Shown here in pieces: positions 19,116 to 27,924 of a DNA stretch of 64,000 nt. Source of the DNA: Micromonospora inyonensis (GTDB taxonomy: Bacteria > Actinomycetota > Actinomycetes > Mycobacteriales > Micromonosporaceae); the NCBI RefSeq assembly GCF_900091415.1, contig NZ_FMHU01000002.1:744001-808000 (forward strand). Direction: 5' to 3'. The translations under genes were made by a program, and so were the position numbers. The notes under the pieces were generated by a model that did not search any database, was not told where the DNA came from, and was given only the letters and a program-made list of their open reading frames with translations. Within the stretch, counting starts at the first letter, position 1, and each line of letters starts with the position of its first letter.

Positions 19116-20288
19116 ATGACCGCCCTGGACACCCGGGCCGTGCACGCCGGCCGCGACGACCTCGCCGGCCTCGGCGTCCACGTGCCGCCCATCGACCTCT
19201 CCACCACCAACCCGCTGCCCTCGGTGGAACAGGGCGGTGACGCGTACGAGACCTTCGCCGCCGGCGGCTCCCTGCCAGCCGGCGGCAACGCCGTCTACCA
19301 GCGCCTCTGGAACCCCACGGTCGCCCGCTTCGAGACCGCCCTGGCCGAACTCGAGGACACCACCGACGCCGTCGCCTTCGCCAGCGGCGTGGCCACCCTG
19401 ACCGCCGCCCTCCTCGCCGCCACCCGCGACGGGAACCGGCACGTCGTCGCCGTCCGCCCCCTCTACGGCGGCACCGACCACGTGCTCGCCACCGGGCTGC
19501 TCGGCACCGAGGTCACCTGGGCCCGGCCGGACGAGGTCGCCGCCGCCGTACGTCCCGACACCGCACTGGTCGTCGTCGAGACCCCCGCCAACCCCACCCT
19601 CGACCTCGTCGACCTGACCGCCCTCGCCACCGCCGCCGGCGCCGTGCCGCTGCTGGTGGACAACACCGTCGCCACGCCCGTCCTCCAACGACCGGCCCGG
19701 CACGGCGCCACCCTCGTGCTGCACAGCGCCACCAAGAGCATCGGCGGCCACGGCGACGTCCTCGCCGGGGTCGTCGCCTGCGACCGCACCTGGGCCGCCC
19801 GGCTGCGCCAGGTCCGGGCCCTCACCGGCGCGATCCTCCACCCGCTCGGCGCGTACCTGCTGCACCGTGGCCTCCAGACCCTCCCGTTGCGGGTCCGGGC
19901 CCAGCAGGCCGGCGCGGAGAAACTCGCCGCCTGGCTGGCCGGCCACCCGGCTGTCGCCCGGGTGCACCACCCCAGCGTGGCCGACCCCGCCGGGCTGGTC
20001 GGCCGCCAGATGTACGGCACCGGCAGCCTGCTCGCCTTCGAGGTACGCGGTGGCGCGCCCGCCGCCTCCGCCGTCGCCGGGGCCTGCCGGCTGATCACCC
20101 ACGCCGTCTCGCTCGGTGGCGTGGACACCCTGATCCAGCACCCGGCGTCGCTGACCCACCGACCCGTCACGGGGGACGCCCGCCCGGCCGCCGGACTGCT
20201 GCGCGTCTCCGTCGGCCTGGAGGACCCGGACGACCTACGCGCCGACCTCGCCCAGGCGTTCGACTCGGTCGACGGCCTGAAATTCTGA
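19116..20288 (+). CDS. Cys/Met-metabolism PLP enzyme (gamma-lyase/gamma-synthase family)
   Basis: A 390-aa fold-type I PLP enzyme of the cystathionine gamma-lyase, methionine gamma-lyase and gamma-synthase family. It has YQRLWNPTVARFETALAELE in part, the PLP-phosphate motif ASGVATLTAAL, and the Schiff-base motif LHSATKSIGGHGDV. The start ATG 19116 has GAGG 8 nt upstream; upstream in-frame ATGs lack one. The divergent Lrp gene suggests regulation by an amino acid, perhaps methionine. The exact reaction cannot be fixed from sequence alone. Confidence 0.88.
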   Translation: MTALDTRAVHAGRDDLAGLGVHVPPIDLSTTNPLPSVEQGGDAYETFAAGGSLPAGGNAVYQRLWNPTVARFETALAELEDTTDAVAFASGVATLTAALLAATRDGNRHVVAVRPLYGGTDHVLATGLLGTEVTWARPDEVAAAVRPDTALVVVETPANPTLDLVDLTALATAAGAVPLLVDNTVATPVLQRPARHGATLVLHSATKSIGGHGDVLAGVVACDRTWAARLRQVRALTGAILHPLGAYLLHRGLQTLPLRVRAQQAGAEKLAAWLAGHPAVARVHHPSVADPAGLVGRQMYGTGSLLAFEVRGGAPAASAVAGACRLITHAVSLGGVDTLIQHPASLTHRPVTGDARPAAGLLRVSVGLEDPDDLRADLAQAFDSVDGLKF

Positions 20289-20318
20289 TGCGGCGGTGGT
20301 AGTGGAACGCCCCTCCCG

Positions 20319-20338
20319 TTCGTCATCCACCTGACGAA
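20319..20338 (+). terminator. Short inverted repeat after the PLP enzyme
   Basis: TTCGTCA (20319-20325) pairs with TGACGAA (20332-20338) across 6 nt. It may be a terminator, or an operator for the YCII gene, since related TTCGTCA/TCGACGAA words recur to 20390. Confidence 0.35.
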
Positions 20339-20408
20339 ACCCTCGTCGACCGGACCGACGAACCCCGTTCGTCACCCCGCGTCGACGAACACCGAGAGGA
20401 GCGCGACC

Positions 20409-20462
20409 ATGGACCCGGTCACCACGAGCACCGCCGGCACCGCGAGGAGGGCCACCCGATGA
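20409..20462 (+). CDS. 17-codon leader ORF overlapping the YCII gene
   Basis: ATG 20409 has GAGAGGAG just upstream. It encodes a 17-aa peptide (MDPVTTSTAGTARRATR) whose TGA overlaps the ATG of the next gene (ATGA). The Shine-Dalgarno of the YCII gene (GAGGAGGG) lies inside this frame. This layout suggests translational coupling. It has no recognised function. Confidence 0.45.
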   Translation: MDPVTTSTAGTARRATR

Positions 20463-20800
20463 GGTACCTGATGCTGGTCTGCACCGACCCGGACCACCAG
20501 CCCGGCCCGGACGACGCTGCCCCGGACGTCGGCGACTGGGTCACCGAGATGGACGGCAGGGGTGTCCGGCTGATGGGTAGCCGGACCCGACCGGCCAGCG
20601 ACGCCACCACCGTCCGGGTCCGCGACCGCCAGGTCCTGCTGACCGACGGCCCGTACGCCGAGACCAAGGACCAGATCGCCGGCTTCGACATCATCGAGTG
20701 CGCCGACCTCGACGAGGCCGTCGAGGTGGCGTCCCGGCACCCGATGGCCTGGGCAGGGAAAATCGAACTCCGCCCGTTCTGGCCCGATGACGAGGAGTGA
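20459..20800 (+). CDS. YCII/DGPF-domain protein
   Basis: A 113-aa YCII-related (DGPF) protein with a ferredoxin-like fold. It begins MRYLMLVCTDPDHQP, has the eponymous TDGPYAETKDQIAGFDIIEC, and ends IELRPFW. In actinobacteria these genes are typical neighbours and targets of ECF42-type sigma factors. Here the sigma gene follows with a GTGA overlap but is damaged. Biochemical role is unknown. Confidence 0.9.
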   Translation: MRYLMLVCTDPDHQPGPDDAAPDVGDWVTEMDGRGVRLMGSRTRPASDATTVRVRDRQVLLTDGPYAETKDQIAGFDIIECADLDEAVEVASRHPMAWAGKIELRPFWPDDEE

Positions 20801-22040
20801 CCACGGAAACGGACGACGCCGGTGCCGGCTGAGGTGACCGGACGCATCGCCGGGATCTACGCCGACGCGTGAAGCCGGATCGTGGCCACCATGATCCGGC
20901 TCACCGGCGGCGACTGGCACCTGGCCGAGGAGTGCGCCCAGGACGCGTTCACCCAGGCCCTGCGGACATGGCCGGAATCCGGCATACCCGACCAGCCGGT
21001 GGCCTGGCTGACCACCACCGCCCGGCGCCGCGCGATCGACCGGATGCGCCGCGCGTCGACCGAGGCCGCCAAGCTACGGCAGATCGCCGCGACCGGCCCG
21101 GAGCCGCCGCCGTACCACAGCGACAGCGACATCCCGGACGAACGCCTGGAACTCCTCTTCACCTGCTGCCATCCGGCGCTGAACCTCGACGCCCAGGTGG
21201 CGCTGACCCTGCGCAGCCTGACCGGCATGAGCACCGCCGAGACAGCCCGGGCGTTCCTGGTGCCGGAACGCACCATGGGCCAGCGCCTCTTCCGCGCCAA
21301 ACAGAAGATCGCCCACGCCCGCGTCCCGTTCCGGGTGCCGCCGGCGCACCTGCTCCCGGATCGGCTCTCTGCCGTCCTGCACGTGCTCTACCTGCTGTTC
21401 AACGCCGGCTACGGCGACCCGGAGAAGGCCCGGCTGAGTCGGGAGGCCATCCGGCTCGCCCGGGTGCTGACCGCCGCGCTGCCCGACGAACCCGAGGCCC
21501 TCGGCCTGCTCGCCCTGATGCTGCTGCACGACGCCCGGCGGGATACCCGTACCGACGCCGCCGGTGACCTGGTCACCCTGGCCGACCAGGACCGCTCGCG
21601 CTGGGATCGGGACCGGATCGCCGAGGGTGCAGCCCTCTGCGAACGTGCCCTGCGCCACCGGCGCGCCGGGCCGTTCCAGATCCAGGCGGCCATCGCGGCG
21701 TGCCACGCCACCGCGCCGGTCGCGGCCGAGACCGACTGGCCGCAGATCGTCGGGCTGTACGACCACCTCGCCCGCGTCGCCCCGAGCGTGATCGTGGACC
21801 TGAACCGGGCGGTCGCGGTCGGCATGACCGACGGGCCGGAGGTGGCACTGCCCCTGGTCGACGCGATCGTCGCCACCGGGCAGCTCGACGGTTACCACCT
21901 GCTGCACGCCACCCGCGCCGACCTGCTGCGCCGCGCCGGCCGGACCGTGGAGGCGGCGGACGGTTACCGGACGGCGCTCGACCTGGCCCCCCACCGACGC
22001 CGAGCGCCGGTTCCTGCGCGGCCGGCTGGGCCTCTGCTGA
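20797..22040 (+). pseudogene. ECF sigma factor (ECF42-like), decayed
   Basis: The coding content is an ECF sigma factor with a long C-terminal TPR-like extension: region 2 ECAQDAFTQALRTWP, region 4 LTLRSLTGMSTAETA, extension TLADQDRSRWDRDRIAEG. Three lesions are visible. The frame opened by GTG 20797 stops at 20830-20832 and must shift to continue. An in-frame TGA at 20870-20872 replaces the expected Trp (reading IYADA-stop-SRIVATMIRL). A run of six C near 21985 shifts the end, while the -1 frame gives the natural ending TDAERRFLRGRLGLC and a stop at 22040. A shortened protein could start at GTG 20882. Confidence 0.75.
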
Positions 22041-22101
22041 CAGCTGTGGCTCCGCGGAAGCGGGGTGCGCGCCGCCCTGCCCGGTGTGCGGGCCGACCCG
22101 G

Positions 22102-22397
22102 TCAGGACTTCGGGGTCTCCTGTTGCCAGTCGGCGAGGACGATCCGGCCGCTCGTGCTTCCTGCCGGGCCCGTGCTGCGGCAGCAGGAACGGCCAGTGAG
22201 CTGCGTAACCCTGCACCGCCACGCAGCCCTGCTTCCGGATGCGTTGGAACGCCCCGGCCAGCACGCGCCGCATGGCGGTCCCTGCACCGGTGCCGCACGG
22301 TCGCGTAGGGAAGGCCGACGGCACGTGGGGCCTCGGCGACCGTATGCCCGGACGGGTGGAGCCGTCGGGCGCGGTCGCGGACGTCGGGAGCGTGCAC
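22102..22397 (-). pseudogene. Remnant of an HTH/homing-endonuclease-like gene
   Basis: Three minus-strand frames carry pieces of one actinobacterial protein type. First is an N-terminal HTH (VRDRARRLHPSGHTVAEA). After a deletion comes RIRKQGCVAVQGY with HWPFLLPQHGPGRKHERP. After another shift comes IVLADWQQETP, then a stop at 22102. From memory of the family, intact relatives have LAGLIDADG-type segments between and after these pieces. It lies directly downstream of tRNA-Leu. The assignment rests on the HWPxLxPQHGPGxKHER block. Confidence 0.55.
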
Positions 22398-22429
22398 GGC
22401 GTCCTCATCGAACGCCTGTAGGACAGGAG

Positions 22430-22512
22430 TGCCGGGAGCGGGATTCGAACCCGCAAGCCCTTTCGGGCAGAAGTGTTTGAGACTTCCGTGTATGCCGTTC
22501 CACCATCCCGGC
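22430..22512 (-). tRNA. tRNA-Leu (anticodon CAA)
   Basis: On the minus strand the acceptor stem GCCGGGA pairs with TCCCGGC, followed by discriminator A. The anticodon stem GAAGT/ACTTC holds the loop CTCAAAC (anticodon CAA). The variable arm is long (TGCCCGAAAGGGCTT), as expected for leucine. The T arm is GCGGG-TTCGAAT-CCCGC. CCA is not encoded. Confidence 0.95.
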
Positions 22513-22595
22513 GGGTGGACCTAACTGTACCGGACTAGGCTTCTGCGAGAACATGGGTGGTGGCGGTTTGATGATCGACGGTGGGAGTTGGGCTG

Positions 22596-23216
22596 GTGGC
22601 CGAGACGCAGACGGATGCCGCGCGCAGGCGCGTGTTGATCGCCGAGGATGAGGCGCTGATCCGGCTCGACCTGGCCGAGATGCTCGTCGAGGAGGGCTAC
22701 GAGGTGGTGGGGGAGGCCGGCGACGGCGAGACCGCCGTCCGGCTCGCCGAGGAACTCAAGCCCGACCTCGTCATCCTCGACATCAAGATGCCGATCATGG
22801 ACGGCCTGGCGGCGGCCGAGCGGATCGCCGGGGCCCGGATCGCTCCGGTGATCATCTTGACCGCGTTCAGCCAGCGCGACCTGGTCGAGCGGGCGCGGGC
22901 GGCCGGTGCGATGGCGTACCTGGTGAAGCCCTTCCAGAAGAGCGACCTGGTGCCGGCGGTGGAGATCGCCCTCTCCCGCTACTCGGAGATCGCCGCGCTG
23001 GAGGCCGAGGTCGCCGGTCTGACCGACCGCCTGGAGATCCGCAAGACGGTGGAGCGTGCCAAGGGTGCGCTGATGACCACGTACAACATGACCGAGCCGC
23101 AGGCCTTCAAGTGGATCCAGCGGACGGCGATGGACCACCGGATGACCATGAAGGAGGTCGCCGAGCGGATCCTGGCGGAGACCTCGGGTGGTGAGGCGGC
23201 GCCGACGCCGTCGTGA
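22596..23216 (+). CDS. pdtaR: ANTAR-domain response regulator (PdtaR-like)
   Basis: A 206-aa response regulator with an N-terminal receiver domain and a C-terminal ANTAR RNA-binding domain. The receiver has VLIAEDEALIRLDLAEML (acidic pocket), VILDIKMPIMDG (phospho-Asp) and YLVKPF (Lys). The ANTAR end reads VERAKGALMTTYNMTEPQAF. Such proteins act as antiterminators by binding paired RNA hairpins. GTG 22596 is chosen because GGGAG lies 8 nt upstream. The partner histidine kinase (PdtaS) is not in the window. Confidence 0.92.
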   Translation: MAETQTDAARRRVLIAEDEALIRLDLAEMLVEEGYEVVGEAGDGETAVRLAEELKPDLVILDIKMPIMDGLAAAERIAGARIAPVIILTAFSQRDLVERARAAGAMAYLVKPFQKSDLVPAVEIALSRYSEIAALEAEVAGLTDRLEIRKTVERAKGALMTTYNMTEPQAFKWIQRTAMDHRMTMKEVAERILAETSGGEAAPTPS

Positions 23217-23257
23217 CCACGACGGCGCCGGGACCACCGGGTCGGGGGCGGGACCGA

Positions 23258-23263
23258 TAGCAT
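23258..23263 (+). promoter_or_regulatory. -10 box of the lipoprotein-like gene (leaderless)
   Basis: TAGCAT ends 7 nt before ATG 23271. Confidence 0.45.
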
Positions 23264-23270
23264 CTCGTCC

Positions 23271-24339
23271 ATGTCTAGCCGGCGCGCGGTGGCGCTGTTC
23301 GCTCTGCTCGCCGTACTGCCGTCCGGTTGCGGACGGTCACCGGGCCGAGACGCGGACGACGCCGCCGTCCGGCCCTTGACGCTCGCCTGGCAGCCGGTGA
23401 ACCTGCCCGCGCCGTCGGGGCCACCCGGTCGGTTGCTGGTACGTGACGTGGTGGCCTGCGCCGACCGGTGGTACGTGGTGCGGTCGCCGACGCGGCCGGT
23501 GACACCCGGCCGGTGGCCTGGTCCAGCCCGGACGGTCTGCTCTGGACGGCGCTGCGGTTGTTGCCGCAGTCACATTACGGCCGGCAGCACGTGCTGTACT
23601 CGGTGGCCTGCCGGGACGGCCGCGTCGCGCTGCTGGGGGCGAAGAGCGGCGGCGCGCACGGCAACCCGCGGACGAGCACCTGGCGGCAGTTGCCGGACGG
23701 GTCACTGACCGAGACCACCGCCCCGTTCGAGTTGTTCGGCGGGCCACGCGCGGTGAACGTGGCCCGGATCACGGCGGGCCCGGCGGGTTGGCTGATCGCG
23801 GGCAGCCGCCGGGACGGCGCGGCGGTCTGGTCGTCGGCCGACGCCGCCCGGTTCGAGCTGCGGGAAGGGGTGGCCGAGCTGGCCGGGGACGGCCGGGGCC
23901 GTACCTCCGCCCACGACGCGGTGGGCGGCCCGTCCGCCGGTTGGTTCGTCGCCGGTTCCCTCCTGCCTGCCGGTGGCGGTTCGCTCCTACCGGTGGCCTG
24001 GACGTCCGGCGACGCGGTGACGTGGCGCCGGTGGATGCTGCCGGCGTCCTCCGGCACGGGGCAGGCGCAGCGGCGGGGCCCGGGGTGCCGTGGGTGGACG
24101 GGCTGGCCGTGGTCGGGGCGCAGGTGGTGGCGGTGGCCGGGGACGGCGGCGGGTACGGGATGTGCCTCTCGCCGGACGCGGGCGAATCGTGGCGGCCGGT
24201 GGGATTGCCGTCGTCGGTGCCCGACGGCGGCGACTCGGCGATGGCCGTGGCGGGTGCCGGCGACCGGCTCGTCCTGGTGTCCGACGACGGTGCGTCGTCG
24301 CGGGTCTGGTCGGTGCGGGTCCAGGGCTCCGGAGGGTAG
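23271..24339 (+). pseudogene. Beta-propeller-like lipoprotein gene with two frameshifts
   Basis: One protein is spread over three frames. It starts at ATG 23271 with a signal peptide ending VLPSGCGR (an imperfect lipobox). Near 23475 the sense moves from CADRWYVV into the frame reading VAWSSPDGLLWTAL. Near 24065 it moves again into the frame reading VPWVDGLAVVGAQ. Repeated S/T-x-D-x(2-3)-W motifs (SSPDGLLW, TSGDAVTW, SPDAGESW) resemble Asp-boxes of sialidase/sortilin-type propellers. The restored product would be about 350 aa. Either it is a pseudogene or the sequence has two indel errors in G/C runs. Confidence 0.65.
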
Positions 24340-24340
24340 G

Positions 24341-24361
24341 TCGGGCGGGCCGTTGGCCCGA
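24341..24361 (+). terminator. Short hairpin before the liv cluster
   Basis: TCGGGC (24341-24346) pairs with GCCCGA (24356-24361). It follows the propeller gene stop. The remaining 24362-24600 holds the unidentified liv promoter region. Confidence 0.4.
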
Positions 24362-24600
24362 TGGGCACACGGATCGGACGGCTGGCCAATCCGGTGAATC
24401 GCCCACTCTTACAGCCACCGTCTTTCATTCACCACGGTCTGTAACGGTTCGGTCAACGACAACTGCCGGGTCTTACGTCACAGCTCAGCGTGGGATAACG
24501 TCCCGCCCCAGACCGGCGACGACGGTCTGGTTCGTCCGCCCCCGCAAGAGCCAGTTTGAAGCGGGTGGTTCGGGCCATGGGACGGAGGAGGGTTCGGGCC

Positions 24601-25761
24601 TTGAGGCAGAAGCTCGCACGCGTGATCGGCGGCGTGGCCATGATGGCGCTCGTCGCGGGTGGCACCGCGTGCTCCAGCGGCAGCGACGACACCGCGTCCG
24701 GTGGGGACGCGTGCGGCAACAAGATCGCGTTCTTCGGCGCACTGACCGGTAGCTCCGCCGCTCTCGGTATCAACGAGAACAATGGCGTGAAGCTGGCGGT
24801 CGAGCAGTACAACAAGGCGAACCCCGACTGCAAGGTCGAGCTGGTTCCCCTCGACTCCCAGGGCAGCCCGGACCAGGCGCCCGGTCTGGCGCAGAAGGCC
24901 ATCGACGACACGAAGCTCCTCGGCATCGTCGGCCCGGCCTACTCGGGTGAGTCCGAGGCCGCCGGCCCGCTGTTCAACGAGGCCGGCCTGGTCACCATCA
25001 CCCCGTCCGCCACCCGGCCGAGCCTCGCCGACCAGAAGTGGAAGACCTTCTTCCGCGCGGTCGGCAACGACTTCAGCCAGGGCCCGGCGGCCGGCAACTA
25101 CATCAAGAACGTGATGAAGGCCGACAAGGTCTACGTCATCGACGACCAGTCGGCGTACGGCGCGGGCCTGGCCGACGAGGTCAAGAAGATCCTCGGCCCG
25201 GTGGTCGTCGGCTCGGACAAGGTCCAGGGCGAGGGCAAGCAGACGGACTTCTCCGCGGTGGTCACCAAGGTCAAGGCCGCCGGCGTGAAGGCGGTCTTCT
25301 ACGGTGGCTACTACCAGGAGGCCGGTCTGATCCGTAAGCAGCTCACCGCTGCCGGGGTCACCGCGCCGCTGGTCGCCGGCGACGGCGTGAACGACGCCGC
25401 CTACATCACCTCCGCCGGTCAGGCCGCCGCCGAGGGCACCATCCTCACCTGCCCGTGCCAGCCGGCCACCGAGGCGCGGGGCACCTTCAAGGAGGAGTAC
25501 AAGGCGCTGACCGGTGTCGAGCCCGGCACCTACAGCGACACCGCGTACGACGCGGCGAACATCCTGCTCGCCGGGATCAAGGCGGGCAAGACGACCCGTC
25601 CGGCGCTGCTCGAGTTCGTGAAGGGCTACAGCGGCGAGGGTGTCGCGGCGACGTACAAGTTCGTCGAGGGTGGCGAGCTGGACCCGGCGCAGGTCAAGGT
25701 CTGGGCGTTCAAGGTCACGGGCGGCAAGGTCGTCCCGGACCAGGAGATCCCGAAGTCCTGA
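24601..25761 (+). CDS. livK: Branched-chain amino acid ABC transporter, substrate-binding lipoprotein
   Basis: A 386-aa periplasmic-binding-type lipoprotein (Leu/Ile/Val-binding, type 1 fold). TTG 24601 is taken as start because GGAGGAGGG sits 8 nt upstream at 24584-24592; ATG 24577 is less well placed. The signal peptide ends GGTACSS, with Cys as the lipid anchor. NKIAFFGALTGSSAALG and LVPLDSQGSPDQAP are typical ligand-lobe segments, and GIVGPAYSGES is the conserved first-lobe motif. It is the first gene of a complete livKHMGF set. Confidence 0.92.
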   Translation: MRQKLARVIGGVAMMALVAGGTACSSGSDDTASGGDACGNKIAFFGALTGSSAALGINENNGVKLAVEQYNKANPDCKVELVPLDSQGSPDQAPGLAQKAIDDTKLLGIVGPAYSGESEAAGPLFNEAGLVTITPSATRPSLADQKWKTFFRAVGNDFSQGPAAGNYIKNVMKADKVYVIDDQSAYGAGLADEVKKILGPVVVGSDKVQGEGKQTDFSAVVTKVKAAGVKAVFYGGYYQEAGLIRKQLTAAGVTAPLVAGDGVNDAAYITSAGQAAAEGTILTCPCQPATEARGTFKEEYKALTGVEPGTYSDTAYDAANILLAGIKAGKTTRPALLEFVKGYSGEGVAATYKFVEGGELDPAQVKVWAFKVTGGKVVPDQEIPKS

Positions 25762-25799
25762 CGGCCGGTCGCTGCTGAAGCGGTTGAATTCGTGATCGC

Positions 25800-25833
25800 G
25801 GGTGCGGCCGGGAGCTCGCTCCCGGTCGCACCC
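25800..25833 (+). promoter_or_regulatory. Intercistronic hairpin between livK and livH
   Basis: A 15-bp stem with one mismatch (25800-25814 with 25819-25833) and a CTCG loop lies 38 nt after livK, followed by GAACTCTTT. It probably attenuates or protects the mRNA so that the binding protein is made in excess over the membrane parts. Confidence 0.6.
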
Positions 25834-25867
25834 GAACTCTTTCCAGACCTGATGGAGCGTCCCTCCC

Positions 25868-26818
25868 TTGGACTTCGACGGCCTGTTCTCCAACTTCGGG
25901 GAACTCACGACGACCGGCCTGACGCAGGGCGCTATCTACGCCCTGGTCGCGCTGGGGTACACGCTGGTGTACGGCGTGCTGAGACTCATCAACTTCGCCC
26001 ACTCCGAGGTGTTCATCGCGGGTGCCTTCGCGGCGCTGTGGACGTGGGGTGCGTTCGGCCTCGACCAGGACTCGGTGGTCACCGGGTTCGGCTCGATCGT
26101 GTTCTACCTGTTGGTGGCGATGCTCGCGGCTGCGGCGGCGTCCGCCCTGACCGCCACGGTGATCGAGCGGGTGGCCTACCGGCCGCTGCGTCAGCGTAAC
26201 GCCCCGCCACTGGCCTTCCTCATCACCGCGATCGGCGCGTCGATCGCGATCGCCGAGGCGTTCGGCATCTACACCCGCCGGCTGCCGCAGGGCATCCCGA
26301 CCATCGTCGCGAACGACACGGTCCTCTCCGTCGCGGGCGTGCCGATCACCAAGGTGCAGATCCTGACGATCGTCGCCGCGCTGGCCATGATGATCGCGCT
26401 CGACTTCTTCATCAACCGGAGCCGGATCGGCCGGGGCATCCGGGCGGTGGCCCAGGATCCGAACACCGCCGCCCTGATGGGCGTCAACAAGGACCGGATC
26501 ATCCTGATGGTCTTCATCGTCGGCGGCGCGATGGCCGGTGTCGCCGGCCTGCTCTACGACGTGCGGATCGGCAACCTGACCTACAGTGTCGGCTTCCTCC
26601 TCGGGCTCAAGGCGTTCACCGCCGCCGTGCTGGGCGGGATCGGCAACCTGCGTGGCGCGCTCGTCGGTGGCCTGCTGCTGGGAGTGGTGGAGAACTACGC
26701 CTCGGGCCTGTTCGGCTCGGAGTGGAAGGACTTCGCGGCGTTCGCCGTCCTGGTGGTGCTGCTGATGTTCCGGCCGACCGGCCTGCTGGGTGAATCGCTG
26801 GGGAGGGCACGGGCATGA
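25868..26818 (+). CDS. livH: Branched-chain amino acid ABC transporter permease LivH
   Basis: A 316-aa inner-membrane permease with about eight helices. GAIYALVALGYTLVYGVLRL and INFAHSEVF are signature LivH segments, and GLLYDVRIGNLTYSVGF with AVLGGIGNLRGALVGG is the EAA-type coupling region. The start is TTG 25868 (MDFDGLFSNF). It overlaps livM by 4 nt (ATGA). Confidence 0.93.
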   Translation: MDFDGLFSNFGELTTTGLTQGAIYALVALGYTLVYGVLRLINFAHSEVFIAGAFAALWTWGAFGLDQDSVVTGFGSIVFYLLVAMLAAAAASALTATVIERVAYRPLRQRNAPPLAFLITAIGASIAIAEAFGIYTRRLPQGIPTIVANDTVLSVAGVPITKVQILTIVAALAMMIALDFFINRSRIGRGIRAVAQDPNTAALMGVNKDRIILMVFIVGGAMAGVAGLLYDVRIGNLTYSVGFLLGLKAFTAAVLGGIGNLRGALVGGLLLGVVENYASGLFGSEWKDFAAFAVLVVLLMFRPTGLLGESLGRARA

Positions 26819-27924
26819 CGACCGTACTGGAGCGGGTGCGCTCCGGCCGTCAGGCGGCCGGGGAACGTTGGCGGGACATGCCGCGCTGGGTGCGCTGGGC
26901 GGTCCTGGCCGCGGTGATCGTGTTCTTCTACGCGTTGCCGAACAAGGAGTTCTACCAGTACCTCGGGCCGATCCCGACCACGGGCTCGAACTTCACCCAG
27001 GTGCTCTTCACCGTCTCGATCTACGTGCTGCTGGCCGTCGGTCTGAACATCGTGGTCGGTTTCGCCGGCCTGCTGGACCTCGGTTACTTCGGCTTCTTCG
27101 CCGTGGGCGCGTACACGGTGGCGGTGCTGACCTCGCCGACCAGCGACCTGAAGACGCTCTGGCCGTGGCTGCTCGCCGTGCCGCTCGCGATCGCGTTGAC
27201 CATGCTCTCCGGCGTGATGCTCGGCACCCCCACCCTGCGGCTGCGCGGTGACTACCTGGCGATCGTGACCCTCGGGTTCGCGGAGATGATCCGGATCGCC
27301 GCGGTCAGCTCGGAGTTCCTCAAGGGGCAGCGGGGCTTCAACCAGATCCCGCACCCGCCGGGCAAGTACGCCGACGGCAAGCCGTTCTTCGGCGTGCTGG
27401 ACGCGCGACCGTACTACTGGCTGGTGCTGACCCTGATCATCCTGGTGGTCATCGGGGTGCGGAACCTGGAGCGCAGCCGGGTCGGCCGGGCCTGGGTGTC
27501 GATCCGGGAGGACGAGGACGCGGCCCAGCTGATGGGCGTGCCGACGTTCAAGTTCAAGCTGTGGGCGTTCGCCGCGGGCGCGGCCATCGCCGGTTTGGCC
27601 GGGGCGCTCTTCGCCGGTAAGCAGAACTTCGTCAACTCGCAGAACTTCGAGCTGCTCAACTCGATCATCATCCTGGCGGCGGTGATCTTCGGTGGCTCGG
27701 GGAACATCTTCGGGGCCATCGTCGGTGGCGGCCTGGTCGCGTACATGATCGAGCGGTTCCGGGGCATCGAGCTGTTCGGTGTCGAGCTGTACGAGTACCG
27801 GTTCCTCTTCTTCGGCCTGGTCCTCGTCATCATGATGATCTTCCGGCCGGAGGGTCTGATCCCGAACCGACGACGAGCGGCGGAGTTCAAGGACCGCCGC
27901 AAGGAGGTGACCGTCGGTGAGTGA
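26815..27924 (+). CDS. livM: Branched-chain amino acid ABC transporter permease LivM
   Basis: A 369-aa second permease. About ten helices follow a 35-aa basic cytoplasmic N-terminus. GLNIVVGFAGLLDLGYFGFF and TLRLRGDYLAIVTLGFAEM are LivM hallmarks, and GGSGNIFGAIVGG is the ATPase-docking loop. It overlaps both neighbours (4 nt with livH, 8 nt with livG). Confidence 0.94.
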   Translation: MTTVLERVRSGRQAAGERWRDMPRWVRWAVLAAVIVFFYALPNKEFYQYLGPIPTTGSNFTQVLFTVSIYVLLAVGLNIVVGFAGLLDLGYFGFFAVGAYTVAVLTSPTSDLKTLWPWLLAVPLAIALTMLSGVMLGTPTLRLRGDYLAIVTLGFAEMIRIAAVSSEFLKGQRGFNQIPHPPGKYADGKPFFGVLDARPYYWLVLTLIILVVIGVRNLERSRVGRAWVSIREDEDAAQLMGVPTFKFKLWAFAAGAAIAGLAGALFAGKQNFVNSQNFELLNSIIILAAVIFGGSGNIFGAIVGGGLVAYMIERFRGIELFGVELYEYRFLFFGLVLVIMMIFRPEGLIPNRRRAAEFKDRRKEVTVGE

